From: JABEVB01 sp049965775
GTDB taxonomy: Bacteria > Planctomycetota > Phycisphaerae > WQYP01
Reading direction: 5' to 3'
DNA: 14,780 bases
Assembly (NCBI GenBank): GCA_049965775.1
Contig: JBMFVX010000074.1
Span: 1-14,780, forward strand
The stretch's first letter is position 1. The number at the start of each line of letters is the position of its first letter. Under the pieces are notes generated by a model. It was not told where the DNA came from. It made no database searches and saw only the letters and a program-made list of their open reading frames with translations. This document shows positions 1-7,737 of this stretch, piece by piece. Position numbers and translations under genes: made by a program.

Positions 1-349
1 AATACTGTCGTTGGACACCGGGTGTCTTGACACCACGCTTGGCATGGCCGCTGCCATCGATGACCCCGATACCACCCGTCGGACAGCGCTGGGCCACATG
101 ATCCATCAGCATGCGGTCGATACGGGCATGGTCCCAGGCAAAAAAGGCCAGAAATTCCTGCAACGTACGTACCGCCGTGCCGGTTGCCAAGGCAATCGGT
201 TCTATACTCTTGCGATCCAAGTCCGCCATGAGACCCAGCAGGTAGCTGCGGAAATGCCAGAAGGTGCTTTCCCGCTTAAAACAAGGCGAATAGCCCTTGA
301 TATACCCCTCCAACGCCGGTACCAGTGACTGTAATTGTTGCGCATCCAT
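1..349 (-). mobile_element. IS701-type transposase, 5' part only (cut by window edge)
   Basis: This is the N-terminal 116 residues of a DDE transposase; the gene runs off the left edge of the window. The order FWHFRSYLLGLMADLDRKS, then a 'WDHARIDR' stretch near residue 72, then VIDGSGHAKRG near residues 96-106, then a conserved GVQRQY, is the usual start of IS701-family (DDE_5-like) transposases. Asp98 in VIDG would be the first catalytic acidic residue; the other two lie outside the window. The start ATG is preceded by a GGGGTGG purine tract six to ten bases upstream. The element lies downstream of the purH stop, so its insertion does not disrupt purH. No end repeat or target duplication can be confirmed because the other end is not visible. 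Whether the copy is intact cannot be judged. Confidence 0.82.
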
Positions 350-407
350 GCCGCCACCCCTTTCGTATGACCTTACTCATCGGCCATCCGAAAGAAAATC
401 TTGAGCC

Positions 408-435
408 TTTATAGCGCTGTCGTGCTAACTTGAAA
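408..435 (-). promoter_or_regulatory. Possible transposase promoter
   Basis: On the minus strand TTTCAA (430-435) and TATAAA (408-413) are 16 bases apart, roughly 60 bases before the transposase ATG. The -10 is good and the -35 is poor (3 of 6), so this is a weak call. Confidence 0.25.
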
Positions 436-447
436 CACACGTCCAGA

Positions 448-478
448 CCCATGATCGCTTCATGGGGCTACGCCCATG
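448..478. repeat. Three alternating CCCATG/CATGGG/CCCATG arms
   Basis: CCCATG (448-453), CATGGG (461-466) and CCCATG (473-478) are perfect 6-base arms. The middle arm can pair with either neighbour (7-base or 6-base loop), so two mutually exclusive hairpins are possible. The structure sits in the 184-base gap between purH and the transposase and could belong to the end region of the insertion sequence or to the purH 3' end. Function unknown. Confidence 0.55.
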
Positions 479-533
479 CACACCAAGCCCTACCCGGCCG
501 CAAAAGCGCTGCGCCGAGTTATCGCGGCTGGTT

Positions 534-2144
534 TTAATGCAAAAAGTGCCGCTGCCCGGTCAACACCAGCGCCGCTCCGCGCGAGTTGCATAAATCTATC
601 GTGTCTTGGTCGCGTTTAGACCCGCCCGGCTGAATGATGGCCGTTATGCCCGCATCCAGCAAAATGGCCGGGCCATCGCTAAACGGAAAAAACGCATCCG
701 ATGCCGCCGCTGCGCCCGCCAATTGCGCCTTGTGCCCGTTTTGACCGGCAAGTTCCACGGCCAGGCGGCAGCTTGTCACACGGCTCATTTGCCCGGCGCC
801 GCTGGCCAGCAACTGCCCGCCAGCAGCCACGCTGATGGCATTGCTCTTAACATGCTTGACCACCAACCATGCAAATGCCATATCAGCCCACTCGCGCTCG
901 GTGGGTTGCCTCTGCGAAGCCACCCGTGCGTTGCTTCGGTCAAAGCCGGCCGAATCAGACTCCTGCACCAAAACGCCACCCAAGATGCTGTGCATTTTCA
1001 GGGTGTGGTCGGCAGGGCCCTCCAGCGGCAACGCCAGAATACGACAATCAGCCCAGCGGCTTTTCAGCAAAGCCAACGCATCAGCGTCAAAGCCCGGCGC
1101 CAGCAACACCTCTAAAAAGCGCTTGCCGGAGGCTATGCGTTCGGCGGTCGCTTTGCTGACGCTTCGGTTCAGCGCCACAATGCCGCCAAACGCCGCAACG
1201 GGGTCGCCCGCATACGCGGCGTCAAACGTATCGGCGATGGTATCGGCGGCGGCGCATCCGCATGGGTTGGCATGTTTAATAACGGCAACCGCCGGCCGGT
1301 CAAACTCGCGCACCAGCGACCATGCCGCGTCGGCATCGAGCAGGTTAATATACGAAAGCTCTTTGCCATGCAGTTGCTGTGCCGCCGCAATACCGCCGCT
1401 CGTTGCATCGCTTACGTAAAGCCCGGCCGCCTGATGCGGGTTTTCGCCATAGCGGAGCGATTGCAACCTTTTGAGCGACAGGTTTATATGCTCAGGCAAC
1501 GTGGCGGCGGCTTGCGCCAAGTTCACCCCGGCTTCTCTGCTGACCTTCTGCAAATACGCATGTATGGCCGCATCATAAGCAGCCGTACGCGCAAATGCCC
1601 GTGTCGCCATCTCTCGTCGAAAATGATAAGTCGTGCCGCCGCCATGCCCTCTTAATTCATCAAGCGTTTGCTGATATTGTCCCGCGTCGGTCACAAGCAC
1701 CACGCTGCGATGGTTTTTGCCGGCCGAGCGAATCATCGCCGGCCCGCCGATGTCAATGTTTTCAATGGCGTGCTCGAAGGTGCAATCCGGCCTGGCAACC
1801 GCCTGCTCAAACGGGTACAGATTAATCACAAGCATATCTATCGGCGGTATATGGTGCTGTTGCATCGCCGCAACATGCTCGGGATCGTCGCGCAGCGCCA
1901 GCAAACCTCCATGAATAAGCGGATGGAGCGTTTTAACGCGCCCGCTCATCATTTCCGGAAAGCCCGTCACCTCCGCAACATCCCGCACCTTCAGGCCGGC
2001 TTCGCTAAGCGCCTTTGCCGTGCCCCCGGTCGAAACAAGCTCCACCCCAAACTCCCCCTGCAGCGCTGCGGCAAACTCCACAACGCCCGCCTTGTCCGAC
2101 ACCGATATCAAAACCCGTTTAACAGGCACAAAGTCATTTGCCAT
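534..2144 (-). CDS. purH: Bifunctional AICAR transformylase / IMP cyclohydrolase
   Basis: PurH does the last two steps of de novo IMP synthesis in the cytoplasm: formyl transfer from 10-formyl-THF to AICAR, then ring closure to IMP. The 536-residue length is normal for the family. The N-terminal MGS-like cyclohydrolase domain shows ISVSDKAG (13-20), STGGTAKAL (38-46) and SGRVKTLHP (67-75). The C-terminal transformylase domain carries the catalytic KHANPCGCA (Lys290-His291), a SDAFFPFSDG stretch (482-491) and the family ending IIQPGGSKRDQDTID...TGQRHF. The ATG is followed by a typical VKRVLISVSDK start; only a weak GAG purine tract precedes it. It lies 99 bases after the beta-propeller gene on the same strand, so read-through from that gene is possible; I saw no strong promoter of its own. 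No sign of damage or transfer. Confidence 0.97.
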   Translation of the reverse strand: MANDFVPVKRVLISVSDKAGVVEFAAALQGEFGVELVSTGGTAKALSEAGLKVRDVAEVTGFPEMMSGRVKTLHPLIHGGLLALRDDPEHVAAMQQHHIPPIDMLVINLYPFEQAVARPDCTFEHAIENIDIGGPAMIRSAGKNHRSVVLVTDAGQYQQTLDELRGHGGGTTYHFRREMATRAFARTAAYDAAIHAYLQKVSREAGVNLAQAAATLPEHINLSLKRLQSLRYGENPHQAAGLYVSDATSGGIAAAQQLHGKELSYINLLDADAAWSLVREFDRPAVAVIKHANPCGCAAADTIADTFDAAYAGDPVAAFGGIVALNRSVSKATAERIASGKRFLEVLLAPGFDADALALLKSRWADCRILALPLEGPADHTLKMHSILGGVLVQESDSAGFDRSNARVASQRQPTEREWADMAFAWLVVKHVKSNAISVAAGGQLLASGAGQMSRVTSCRLAVELAGQNGHKAQLAGAAAASDAFFPFSDGPAILLDAGITAIIQPGGSKRDQDTIDLCNSRGAALVLTGQRHFLH

Positions 2145-2243
2145 ATCACTTTTCTCAATGAATTACCACATAACGAACACGCACCTGCCCGAAAAAGATT
2201 CCGGCAGCTGGCGAATGGCATCTCACATAGGGTGCAACACAAA

Positions 2244-3407
2244 TTAAGGGGTCTCGTCGGGCACAAGCGCGGCCACGCGACCATCGGTGGTGGCCACATA
2301 AACGGTTGAGCCGGCCCAGTTGTCGGCAAAGGCGTGCAACATAGGAATCGTCCCGGAGGCGTCAATATGACCTGTGGCCAGCGATATCAACTTGATCGCG
2401 CCCGTTGCTGTAATCCCATACGCCTGGCCCTGATGAATCGCCAATATTCTGGCAATGCCCTTTACAGGCCCCCATTTTTCAACGCCCGTTTGCGAATTAA
2501 GTGAAAAAAGACCAATGCCGCTGCTCACCACCAGTAGTTGTTTACCATTGGGAATCGCAGGTTGATCCAGCCGCCCCGGTAAATGTTCCACCCATGGGCA
2601 CTGCCCGGAGGTAATTTCAAAGGCGTACACGTTGTTGTCGAGCGATGGCACAAATGCCAGTTTGCCCGCGTGCGTCAGCGGCGCTACAACACCGCCGAGA
2701 ACGGTGCGTTTCCAGTTACCGATGCCTGAGACTGCATCCTTATTCCATATGTAACCCAAATGGCTCGCAAAAGTTACCGAGCCATCAATACCCAGAACCG
2801 GGTCTGAAGTAAATGAGTCTTTGGTGGAAAGCTGAGCCCAGCGAACAATCCCCGGAAACTTAGCCGACAAACCATAAAAACCGCCATCTACGCCGCCCAC
2901 CAGCAGCCGCCCGTTGTATATAGTAGGATCGGTGCCAGGTGCAGCGCCAAGCAGTCCGCGCTTGGTGATCTCACCCGTCTTGGTATTCATCATCAGTGCG
3001 TAGCCTTGCGCCAAAATAACAATTTCATCTTTCCCGGCCACGGCCGGCGCTGAAATAGTTCGGCCTTCGCGTGCCGGCTTGGCGTCCCAATTTATGGTTC
3101 CAGCCTTTGCATTAATTGAAACAAGATAACCGTGAAGCGTGGAAACATACAAATTAGGCCCGACGCGCCACATGCCCAACACCTGGTCGCCATCAACTTT
3201 CGACAGGCCGATCGGTATTTGCCACAGCTCTTTGAGGTTGAGATTATCAGCTGTGGCGTGCGGCAAAACCTGTGTGCCCGGCAACACCTGCGATTTCGAT
3301 TTGGCGCAGCTGTCGGCACGTACCAACCCTATCATCGCGCAGCAAATACCAACCGCCAAAGCCGCTGTTAGTTTAAGTTTAAAGCCTACGCTTGAGTGAA
3401 CCGCCAT
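2244..3407 (-). CDS. Secreted PQQ-like eight-bladed beta-propeller protein
   Basis: A 387-residue exported protein. Residues 1-31 form a Sec signal peptide (basic FKLKLTAALAV start, hydrophobic core, VRA|DS cleavage) with no lipobox, so a periplasmic location is expected. The rest is made of about eight PQQ/WD-like repeats, each ending in 'G.V...A.tG...W'-type turns, for example LYVSTLHGYLVSINAKAG, LAFVPSLDNNVYAFEITSG and VYVATTDGRVAALVPDE. This is the BamB/PQQ-dehydrogenase-type repeat fold, but the catalytic residues of quinoprotein dehydrogenases are not apparent, so a structural or binding role is more likely. Length and blade number match BamB (a scaffold of outer-membrane beta-barrel assembly), but BamB is normally a lipoprotein and this is not. 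The start was chosen because GAGGAG lies six bases before this ATG; an in-frame reading further upstream lacks such a site. Confidence 0.8.
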   Translation of the reverse strand: MAVHSSVGFKLKLTAALAVGICCAMIGLVRADSCAKSKSQVLPGTQVLPHATADNLNLKELWQIPIGLSKVDGDQVLGMWRVGPNLYVSTLHGYLVSINAKAGTINWDAKPAREGRTISAPAVAGKDEIVILAQGYALMMNTKTGEITKRGLLGAAPGTDPTIYNGRLLVGGVDGGFYGLSAKFPGIVRWAQLSTKDSFTSDPVLGIDGSVTFASHLGYIWNKDAVSGIGNWKRTVLGGVVAPLTHAGKLAFVPSLDNNVYAFEITSGQCPWVEHLPGRLDQPAIPNGKQLLVVSSGIGLFSLNSQTGVEKWGPVKGIARILAIHQGQAYGITATGAIKLISLATGHIDASGTIPMLHAFADNWAGSTVYVATTDGRVAALVPDETP

Positions 3408-3480
3408 GCAACGCTCCTCACGCTTGGGTTCCGCCGCCGGAAGCACTATAGCATCCCTGAAAGCTCGGCGATTAACCGTG

Positions 3481-3508
3481 ATTCTATGTTACCCGGCCAA
3501 AACGTCAA
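3481..3508 (-). promoter_or_regulatory. Promoter of the beta-propeller gene
   Basis: On the minus strand TTGACG (3503-3508, 5 of 6 to the -35 consensus) is separated by 16 bases from TAGAAT (3481-3486, 5 of 6 to the -10 consensus). Transcription would start near 3474 and give a leader of about 66 bases. The spacer begins with TTTTGGCC, as in a promoter upstream of the tRNA at the other end of the window. Confidence 0.6.
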
Positions 3509-3538
3509 GAATAATAGTGCGGCAATTCGCTTATTCAC

Positions 3539-3564
3539 TTGGCCTCATAACCGAGATAGGCCAA
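3539..3564. repeat. Perfect 7-base inverted repeat TTGGCCT/AGGCCAA
   Basis: TTGGCCT (3539-3545) and AGGCCAA (3558-3564) flank a 12-base loop. No T-run follows on either strand, so it is not a typical intrinsic terminator. It lies about 30 bases upstream of the beta-propeller promoter and could be an operator or an RNA hairpin. Confidence 0.5.
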
Positions 3565-3667
3565 AACAACCATCTTCGCCCCTTTTAGCCAGAACCAAGC
3601 ACATCCTATCAGCCCATAGCCAGGGACGCCGCTAAAGCAGCATCGCGCCACCATCGCGGTGCCAAAG

Positions 3668-3697
3668 AAAAACCCCCGCATGCAATCGGCCGTTTTT
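3668..3697 (-). terminator. Probable terminator after the oxidoreductase gene
   Basis: On the minus strand AAAAACGGCC, a 10-base loop and GGGGGTTTTT form an imperfect stem (two G-G mismatches) ending in a T-run, 33 bases after the oxidoreductase stop codon. The near-symmetric A-run/T-run would let it work in both directions, but stem stability is modest. Confidence 0.4.
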
Positions 3698-3729
3698 GCT
3701 CTAAGCCGTCACAAAACACCACTTCGCGT

Positions 3730-6700
3730 CTATGTCGACCCGCGAAACGCGCCAATCACCTGATTGCTCAAGCTTACCGACCGCGGAATATTGCGCAACT
3801 GGCTGTCCGCTTTGCCCGCCGCAATCGCCCGCTGTAATTCCTTCACCCGCGACTGTGCCGCGTCCATTTTTGGATAACGCACTTCGCGGAACCCGGTTAC
3901 CGGCTCGGGCGATCGTATAATGTCCAACCACAAATTGTACAACCACGGCTCGTGGAGCTCGCAGGTATCCACCAGCCGCATGTACCACTCGCGAAAAGCC
4001 TTTTCGCGGGCATGCCAGCCTGGCAGCAGGGTTCGAAGCCACCGGCAATGCCGCAGAATGCGCATATGCCAATCACGCCCCTTTAAATGAAAACGCAGTT
4101 TAAAACCGGCAATCTCAAACTCCGGCCGGTTCAGATGAAGATACTTTATTTTATCGCCGTTCGCCGGGTTGACGTTAAAGCGGCGGCGGTCGCGACGGTA
4201 TTTCTCCGGACTGGTGTACATCATGGCGACGTACACCTCATCTTTAATCATCATCACTTTGGCCAAGTTCCAAATAACCGCGCGCGTCACGGCAAAGGCC
4301 CGCTCCGGGTTGTCCTGCGCATATGTCCGCACCACACGGGCGGCATACCCGCGGCCATACACCAGCGTCCCCCACTGAATCGCGTCAAAGAGCCGAATGA
4401 CATAATCGCGCTTTGCCGCGTCATCTAACTGCGGCATCTGGGCCAGCGTATCTTTGCACATGGCCCTGTATTCGCGGGCGTTGCGCCTCCCCCAGGCCGA
4501 ACTTACCTGCAAAATCTTGGCTTTGCGCTCAATGGCTCCTTCCACTGTTTCAACTTCACGCGGGGCCGCCACACCAAACAAATCGGGCCGCAGCACAATT
4601 TTTCGACCGATGTTGAACGCCCGGTAGTTGCGTTCAAACTCACGCCCCACCGCATGGCGAATGGCCCATGTAAGGCTCTTGTAAGAAACCGGAATAAACC
4701 CAAGCTGGTACGCCACGCCCAACATCATGATGTTGGCATAAAGCTTAGAGTCCAGAAGGCGCTCGCATAAATCGCCCACGTTAAAGCTGAAAAACTGCCC
4801 GGGCCTGCATTGTTTTTCTATGCGCTGCGCCAGTTCCTCAGGCGAAAAATCCTCCCGCCCCAGCAGGCTCATAATCGTATTGGTCTTGCCGATGTTAACC
4901 ACCGCATGCGTAAAAATCGGCGACGCCACGCGCAGCATATCATTGGGGGAAGTGGCGCGCGCCGCCTCCAATGCGTCCACGCCTATCAGCAGGTCTGCCT
5001 TGCCGAAAGGCGTAATCGCCGAACCGGGCGTCGGCCCACGCGAAAACAGCAATTGACTGAACACTCCGCCATTACGAATGGCCAGACCTTTTTTGTCCAC
5101 AAAGTTAATTTGATAGCCTTCTTTATGTCCGGCACGCACCAGTATCTCTCCCGCCGTGCCGATGCCCATTCCGCCGACGCCGGCCAGATAGCAGCGCCAG
5201 TGGTCGCCCATTTTCATCATCGGCGGTTCGGGCATGCCCGTCAGGTCCACCACTTCATCGGGCATCCGCGGCGGCTTTTTACGCGTGACAATCACCTGTT
5301 CAAAGCTCGGACACGCATGAATGCGCGCACAGGCGCCATCATTTACACAGGTGGTAAAATCAGTCTGTATTTTCGGGCCGTAGTCGGTCGCAATTACCTT
5401 CAGCCCCGGACATCCGGTCTGATTGGTACATTCCAGGCAGTACTCACAAACTTCATCGGTGATGTTCATGTGCACCTTCTGGCGCACAAAGCCGATCTCC
5501 TTCTTCTCCTGAATTTCCACGCGGTGCTTCCGCCGGTTAAAGGTGATGCCGCATTCTTTATCGGCAATAACCACTTTCACGCCATCTTCAAGAATAATGC
5601 GTTCCAGCGTATCGCGGTATTCCTCGCGTGAGGCTGGGTTCATACGGACAACCCTTGGCTGCGGCAACGTCCGACCATCACGCCGTTTAATGCCCAATGA
5701 TCCCGCCGCTTCCGGTATCAGCGCGTTAACAATGCGCTCAATATCATGCGCTAAAACCATATTGCCGGTGATGTCTTCCTGCAGCGTCGGATTGGGCTGA
5801 TGGCCCGTCATAGCCGTGGTTTTATTCTCGAGAATGATGTAGGTGATATCCTGACCCTGATTAATCGAATTGGCGATCGCCACCTGCCCCGAATGAAAGA
5901 ACGTGCCATCACCCATGAATACGATCTGTTTGTTGGTAATAAACGGGTCAACGCCGCCGCCCGTGGCGCCGCCAAGCCCCATGCCGCTGTAGTTGTGCAT
6001 CAGCGGCTTGTTCGGCTCAAACATCATCATCGTATAACAGCCGGTATCCCCATGTGCCACAAGATCCATCGGCTTGCGGTTATGACGTTCCTGCATATAC
6101 ACCGGATCCAGCAGCCGCTTGCGAATCTCCAGGAGCGCACTGGACGAATCGCGATGCGGGCAACCGGGGCAATACGCCGGCGTTCGAACCGGCACAGCTT
6201 CCTGCAGCCGCCCCGCAAGCCGTATAATCTCCAGCTCTTCTGAAAGCTTCCCATTGGAAAGCTCATGTGGAATGTTGGGCGTATCACGCAAAAACTGCGT
6301 CAACAAGTCTATAAGTATTGAAGGGTGCAAACCACGCGTATCCGGTATGCCCGCCCGCCCCCCCGGAAATATCTTGCCCCATACTTCGCAGCGCAATGCA
6401 GGGTTCTCCGGCTCCGCCTGGCGGCGGCGAAGCAAATGCTCCGAAACCTGCTTTTCAATAAAGCTGCGGCGCTCCTCAACCACCACAACACGCTCGCACA
6501 TACCCGCAAGTTCATCCACCAGCCCGCCATCCACCGGATAGCTGAACGCTAGTTTCAGCATTGGAAACTGCCCCAGCAGCCCCATTTCATGCAAGGCATG
6601 CGCAAGAATCGTATGCGACATTCCCGACGATATAAAACCAACCGGACATTTCTGTGAGCGCCCGCCGCGCCAGGTGCGATCTATCGGATAAAGCAGCTTA

Positions 6701-7449
6701 GAAAGCCCCAATTGTCTGCATCGGGCCAGTAGCGCCTTAAACCGGTCATCAAACGTCAATTCCTGTCGCCAGCTTCGCGGCGGCAGAAGAACTGTTTGCT
6801 CGACCGGTATCGTTGCGGTTTCTATTGCGATACGGGCGTTGGTTGAAATGCTCGGCCAATGATTGGCCTGGCACTGCACCGTGCCGCCGCCGTCGGCCAG
6901 GGCTACCGTTACCATCATGCCGACGTAAAGTTTGGCCGCCACCGATAAATCAAACGCATGAGCAACCCAGTCTTTAAGTTCCTGCGGGTTTGATGGCTCC
7001 ATCACCGGTACGCGCAAATGCTCGAATAAAAACCGGCTGTCCGCTGGCACCTGAGTGGAATCGCTCCAGGGATCATCACCCGAGACCACCACCGCTCCGC
7101 CGGTTGCGTGCGGAACACCCGCCAGGTTTCCCAAGGCCAGCGCATCCGACGCTACATGCAACCCCACCGACTTAAACACCGCAATGCCGCGCACGCCCAC
7201 CATTTGCGAGCCGTTCAGCATCGCTATGCTGATGGCCTCGTTGTTGGCCATTTTCGCACAGACACCTTTTTCGTTAAGCAGCGGCCCAATGTCGTGGCAA
7301 GAATCAAAAAATCCGGCCAATGGTGACCCCGGATACCCCGTCAAAAGCGCCACACCGCCCGGAGTTTCCAAGCACCCCTTGAGCAGCAATTCTGCGCCGC
7401 CAAATATTTCGGCTCCGCTTTCAACCTGAAATCGAGGGTCAATTTTCAT
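3730..7449 (-). CDS. Fused indolepyruvate (2-oxoacid) ferredoxin oxidoreductase
   Basis: A 1239-residue one-chain 2-oxoacid:acceptor oxidoreductase, expected to oxidise indolepyruvate and other aryl pyruvates to the acyl-CoA in the cytoplasm using TPP and Fe-S clusters. Modules in order: POR N-terminal-like domain (about 10-190, TGYPGSPLAGFF near 37-48); TPP-binding domain with CPGCPHRD (427-434) and GDG(513-515)...N542; an Fe-S region with C668-x2-C-x2-C-x5-C680-P and C701-x5-C-x5-C713-P; a gamma/POR domain from about 750 (AGVGGMGIGTAG); and a C-terminal extension from about 990 resembling the DUF6537-type tail of the long fused enzymes. The family splits into two-subunit IorA/IorB and this long fused form. 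The ATG at 7449 was preferred since GAAGG lies five bases upstream; a GTG nine codons earlier has no such site. Substrate is inferred from family only. Confidence 0.9.
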   Translation of the reverse strand: MKIDPRFQVESGAEIFGGAELLLKGCLETPGGVALLTGYPGSPLAGFFDSCHDIGPLLNEKGVCAKMANNEAISIAMLNGSQMVGVRGIAVFKSVGLHVASDALALGNLAGVPHATGGAVVVSGDDPWSDSTQVPADSRFLFEHLRVPVMEPSNPQELKDWVAHAFDLSVAAKLYVGMMVTVALADGGGTVQCQANHWPSISTNARIAIETATIPVEQTVLLPPRSWRQELTFDDRFKALLARCRQLGLSKLLYPIDRTWRGGRSQKCPVGFISSGMSHTILAHALHEMGLLGQFPMLKLAFSYPVDGGLVDELAGMCERVVVVEERRSFIEKQVSEHLLRRRQAEPENPALRCEVWGKIFPGGRAGIPDTRGLHPSILIDLLTQFLRDTPNIPHELSNGKLSEELEIIRLAGRLQEAVPVRTPAYCPGCPHRDSSSALLEIRKRLLDPVYMQERHNRKPMDLVAHGDTGCYTMMMFEPNKPLMHNYSGMGLGGATGGGVDPFITNKQIVFMGDGTFFHSGQVAIANSINQGQDITYIILENKTTAMTGHQPNPTLQEDITGNMVLAHDIERIVNALIPEAAGSLGIKRRDGRTLPQPRVVRMNPASREEYRDTLERIILEDGVKVVIADKECGITFNRRKHRVEIQEKKEIGFVRQKVHMNITDEVCEYCLECTNQTGCPGLKVIATDYGPKIQTDFTTCVNDGACARIHACPSFEQVIVTRKKPPRMPDEVVDLTGMPEPPMMKMGDHWRCYLAGVGGMGIGTAGEILVRAGHKEGYQINFVDKKGLAIRNGGVFSQLLFSRGPTPGSAITPFGKADLLIGVDALEAARATSPNDMLRVASPIFTHAVVNIGKTNTIMSLLGREDFSPEELAQRIEKQCRPGQFFSFNVGDLCERLLDSKLYANIMMLGVAYQLGFIPVSYKSLTWAIRHAVGREFERNYRAFNIGRKIVLRPDLFGVAAPREVETVEGAIERKAKILQVSSAWGRRNAREYRAMCKDTLAQMPQLDDAAKRDYVIRLFDAIQWGTLVYGRGYAARVVRTYAQDNPERAFAVTRAVIWNLAKVMMIKDEVYVAMMYTSPEKYRRDRRRFNVNPANGDKIKYLHLNRPEFEIAGFKLRFHLKGRDWHMRILRHCRWLRTLLPGWHAREKAFREWYMRLVDTCELHEPWLYNLWLDIIRSPEPVTGFREVRYPKMDAAQSRVKELQRAIAAGKADSQLRNIPRSVSLSNQVIGAFRGST

Positions 7450-7490
7450 GCCAACCTTCGCCACAGCCCGTTTCACCGCATTAGCGCTAT

Positions 7491-7522
7491 ATTATCAGAC
7501 CAGCCCGGCCGTATATCGTCAA
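7491..7522 (-). promoter_or_regulatory. Proximal promoter candidate of the oxidoreductase gene
   Basis: TTGACG (7517-7522, minus strand) is 17 bases from TCTGAT (7494-7499, 4 of 6). A better -10, GATAAT (7491-7496), overlaps it but would need a 20-base spacer. Start of transcription would be near 7487, about 38 bases before the ATG. Confidence 0.4.
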
Positions 7523-7537
7523 AACCTTGCCGACCAA

Positions 7538-7654
7538 GACGGCCTTATCAGCCCAACGCCCGCCAATGCATCCATCCAGCGACAAGCCAAACTTCGGCCA
7601 ACGTTCTCCTATATTGTATAGTTCACGTCGTCCAAGGCCAAACATCAGGCCGTC
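7538..7654. repeat. Distant inverted repeat GACGGCCT / AGGCCGTC
   Basis: GACGGCCT (7538-7545) and AGGCCGTC (7647-7654) are perfect 8-base complements about 100 bases apart in the non-coding gap upstream of the oxidoreductase. They could close a long-range stem in an untranslated leader made from the distal promoter, but with no further pairing checked this may be chance in GGCC-rich DNA. Confidence 0.3.
7613..7641 (-). promoter_or_regulatory. Distal promoter candidate of the oxidoreductase gene
   Basis: On the minus strand TTGGCC (7636-7641) is 17 bases from TACAAT (7613-7618, 5 of 6). The same TTGGCC-17 layout is seen before the BamD-like gene. It would give a leader of about 157 bases. Confidence 0.4.
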
Positions 7655-7737
7655 GTCCATAGCCATGCCAACCTCGTCTTCTACCCTGCCAACACCCTCA
7701 CAACCGGCCATCCTCGCCGTCGGCCGCATGCCTCCCG

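Larger units (their letters stand above)
3408..3729. other. 322-base gap between oxidoreductase and beta-propeller genes
   Basis: No convincing gene. It holds, from right to left in the direction of transcription, an imperfect terminator-like repeat after the oxidoreductase, a perfect TTGGCCT/AGGCCAA inverted repeat, and a good minus-strand promoter for the beta-propeller gene. These are listed separately. Short plus-strand open frames here have no ribosome site and no recognisable content. Confidence 0.6.

Noticed and set aside
11..328. Plus-strand frame across the transposase
   Set aside because: It is the antisense of a recognisable transposase.
606..1655. Several plus-strand open frames antisense to purH
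   Set aside because: Overlap the well-conserved purH throughout; composition is that of a shadow frame.
4810..5631. Long plus-strand open frame (about 273 codons) antisense to the oxidoreductase
   Set aside because: It mirrors a clear conserved gene, has His/Arg-rich low-quality composition and no ribosome site.
7487..7729. 80-codon minus-strand frame in the gap between the secreted protein and the oxidoreductase
   Set aside because: No ribosome site, no recognisable content, and promoter candidates run through it.
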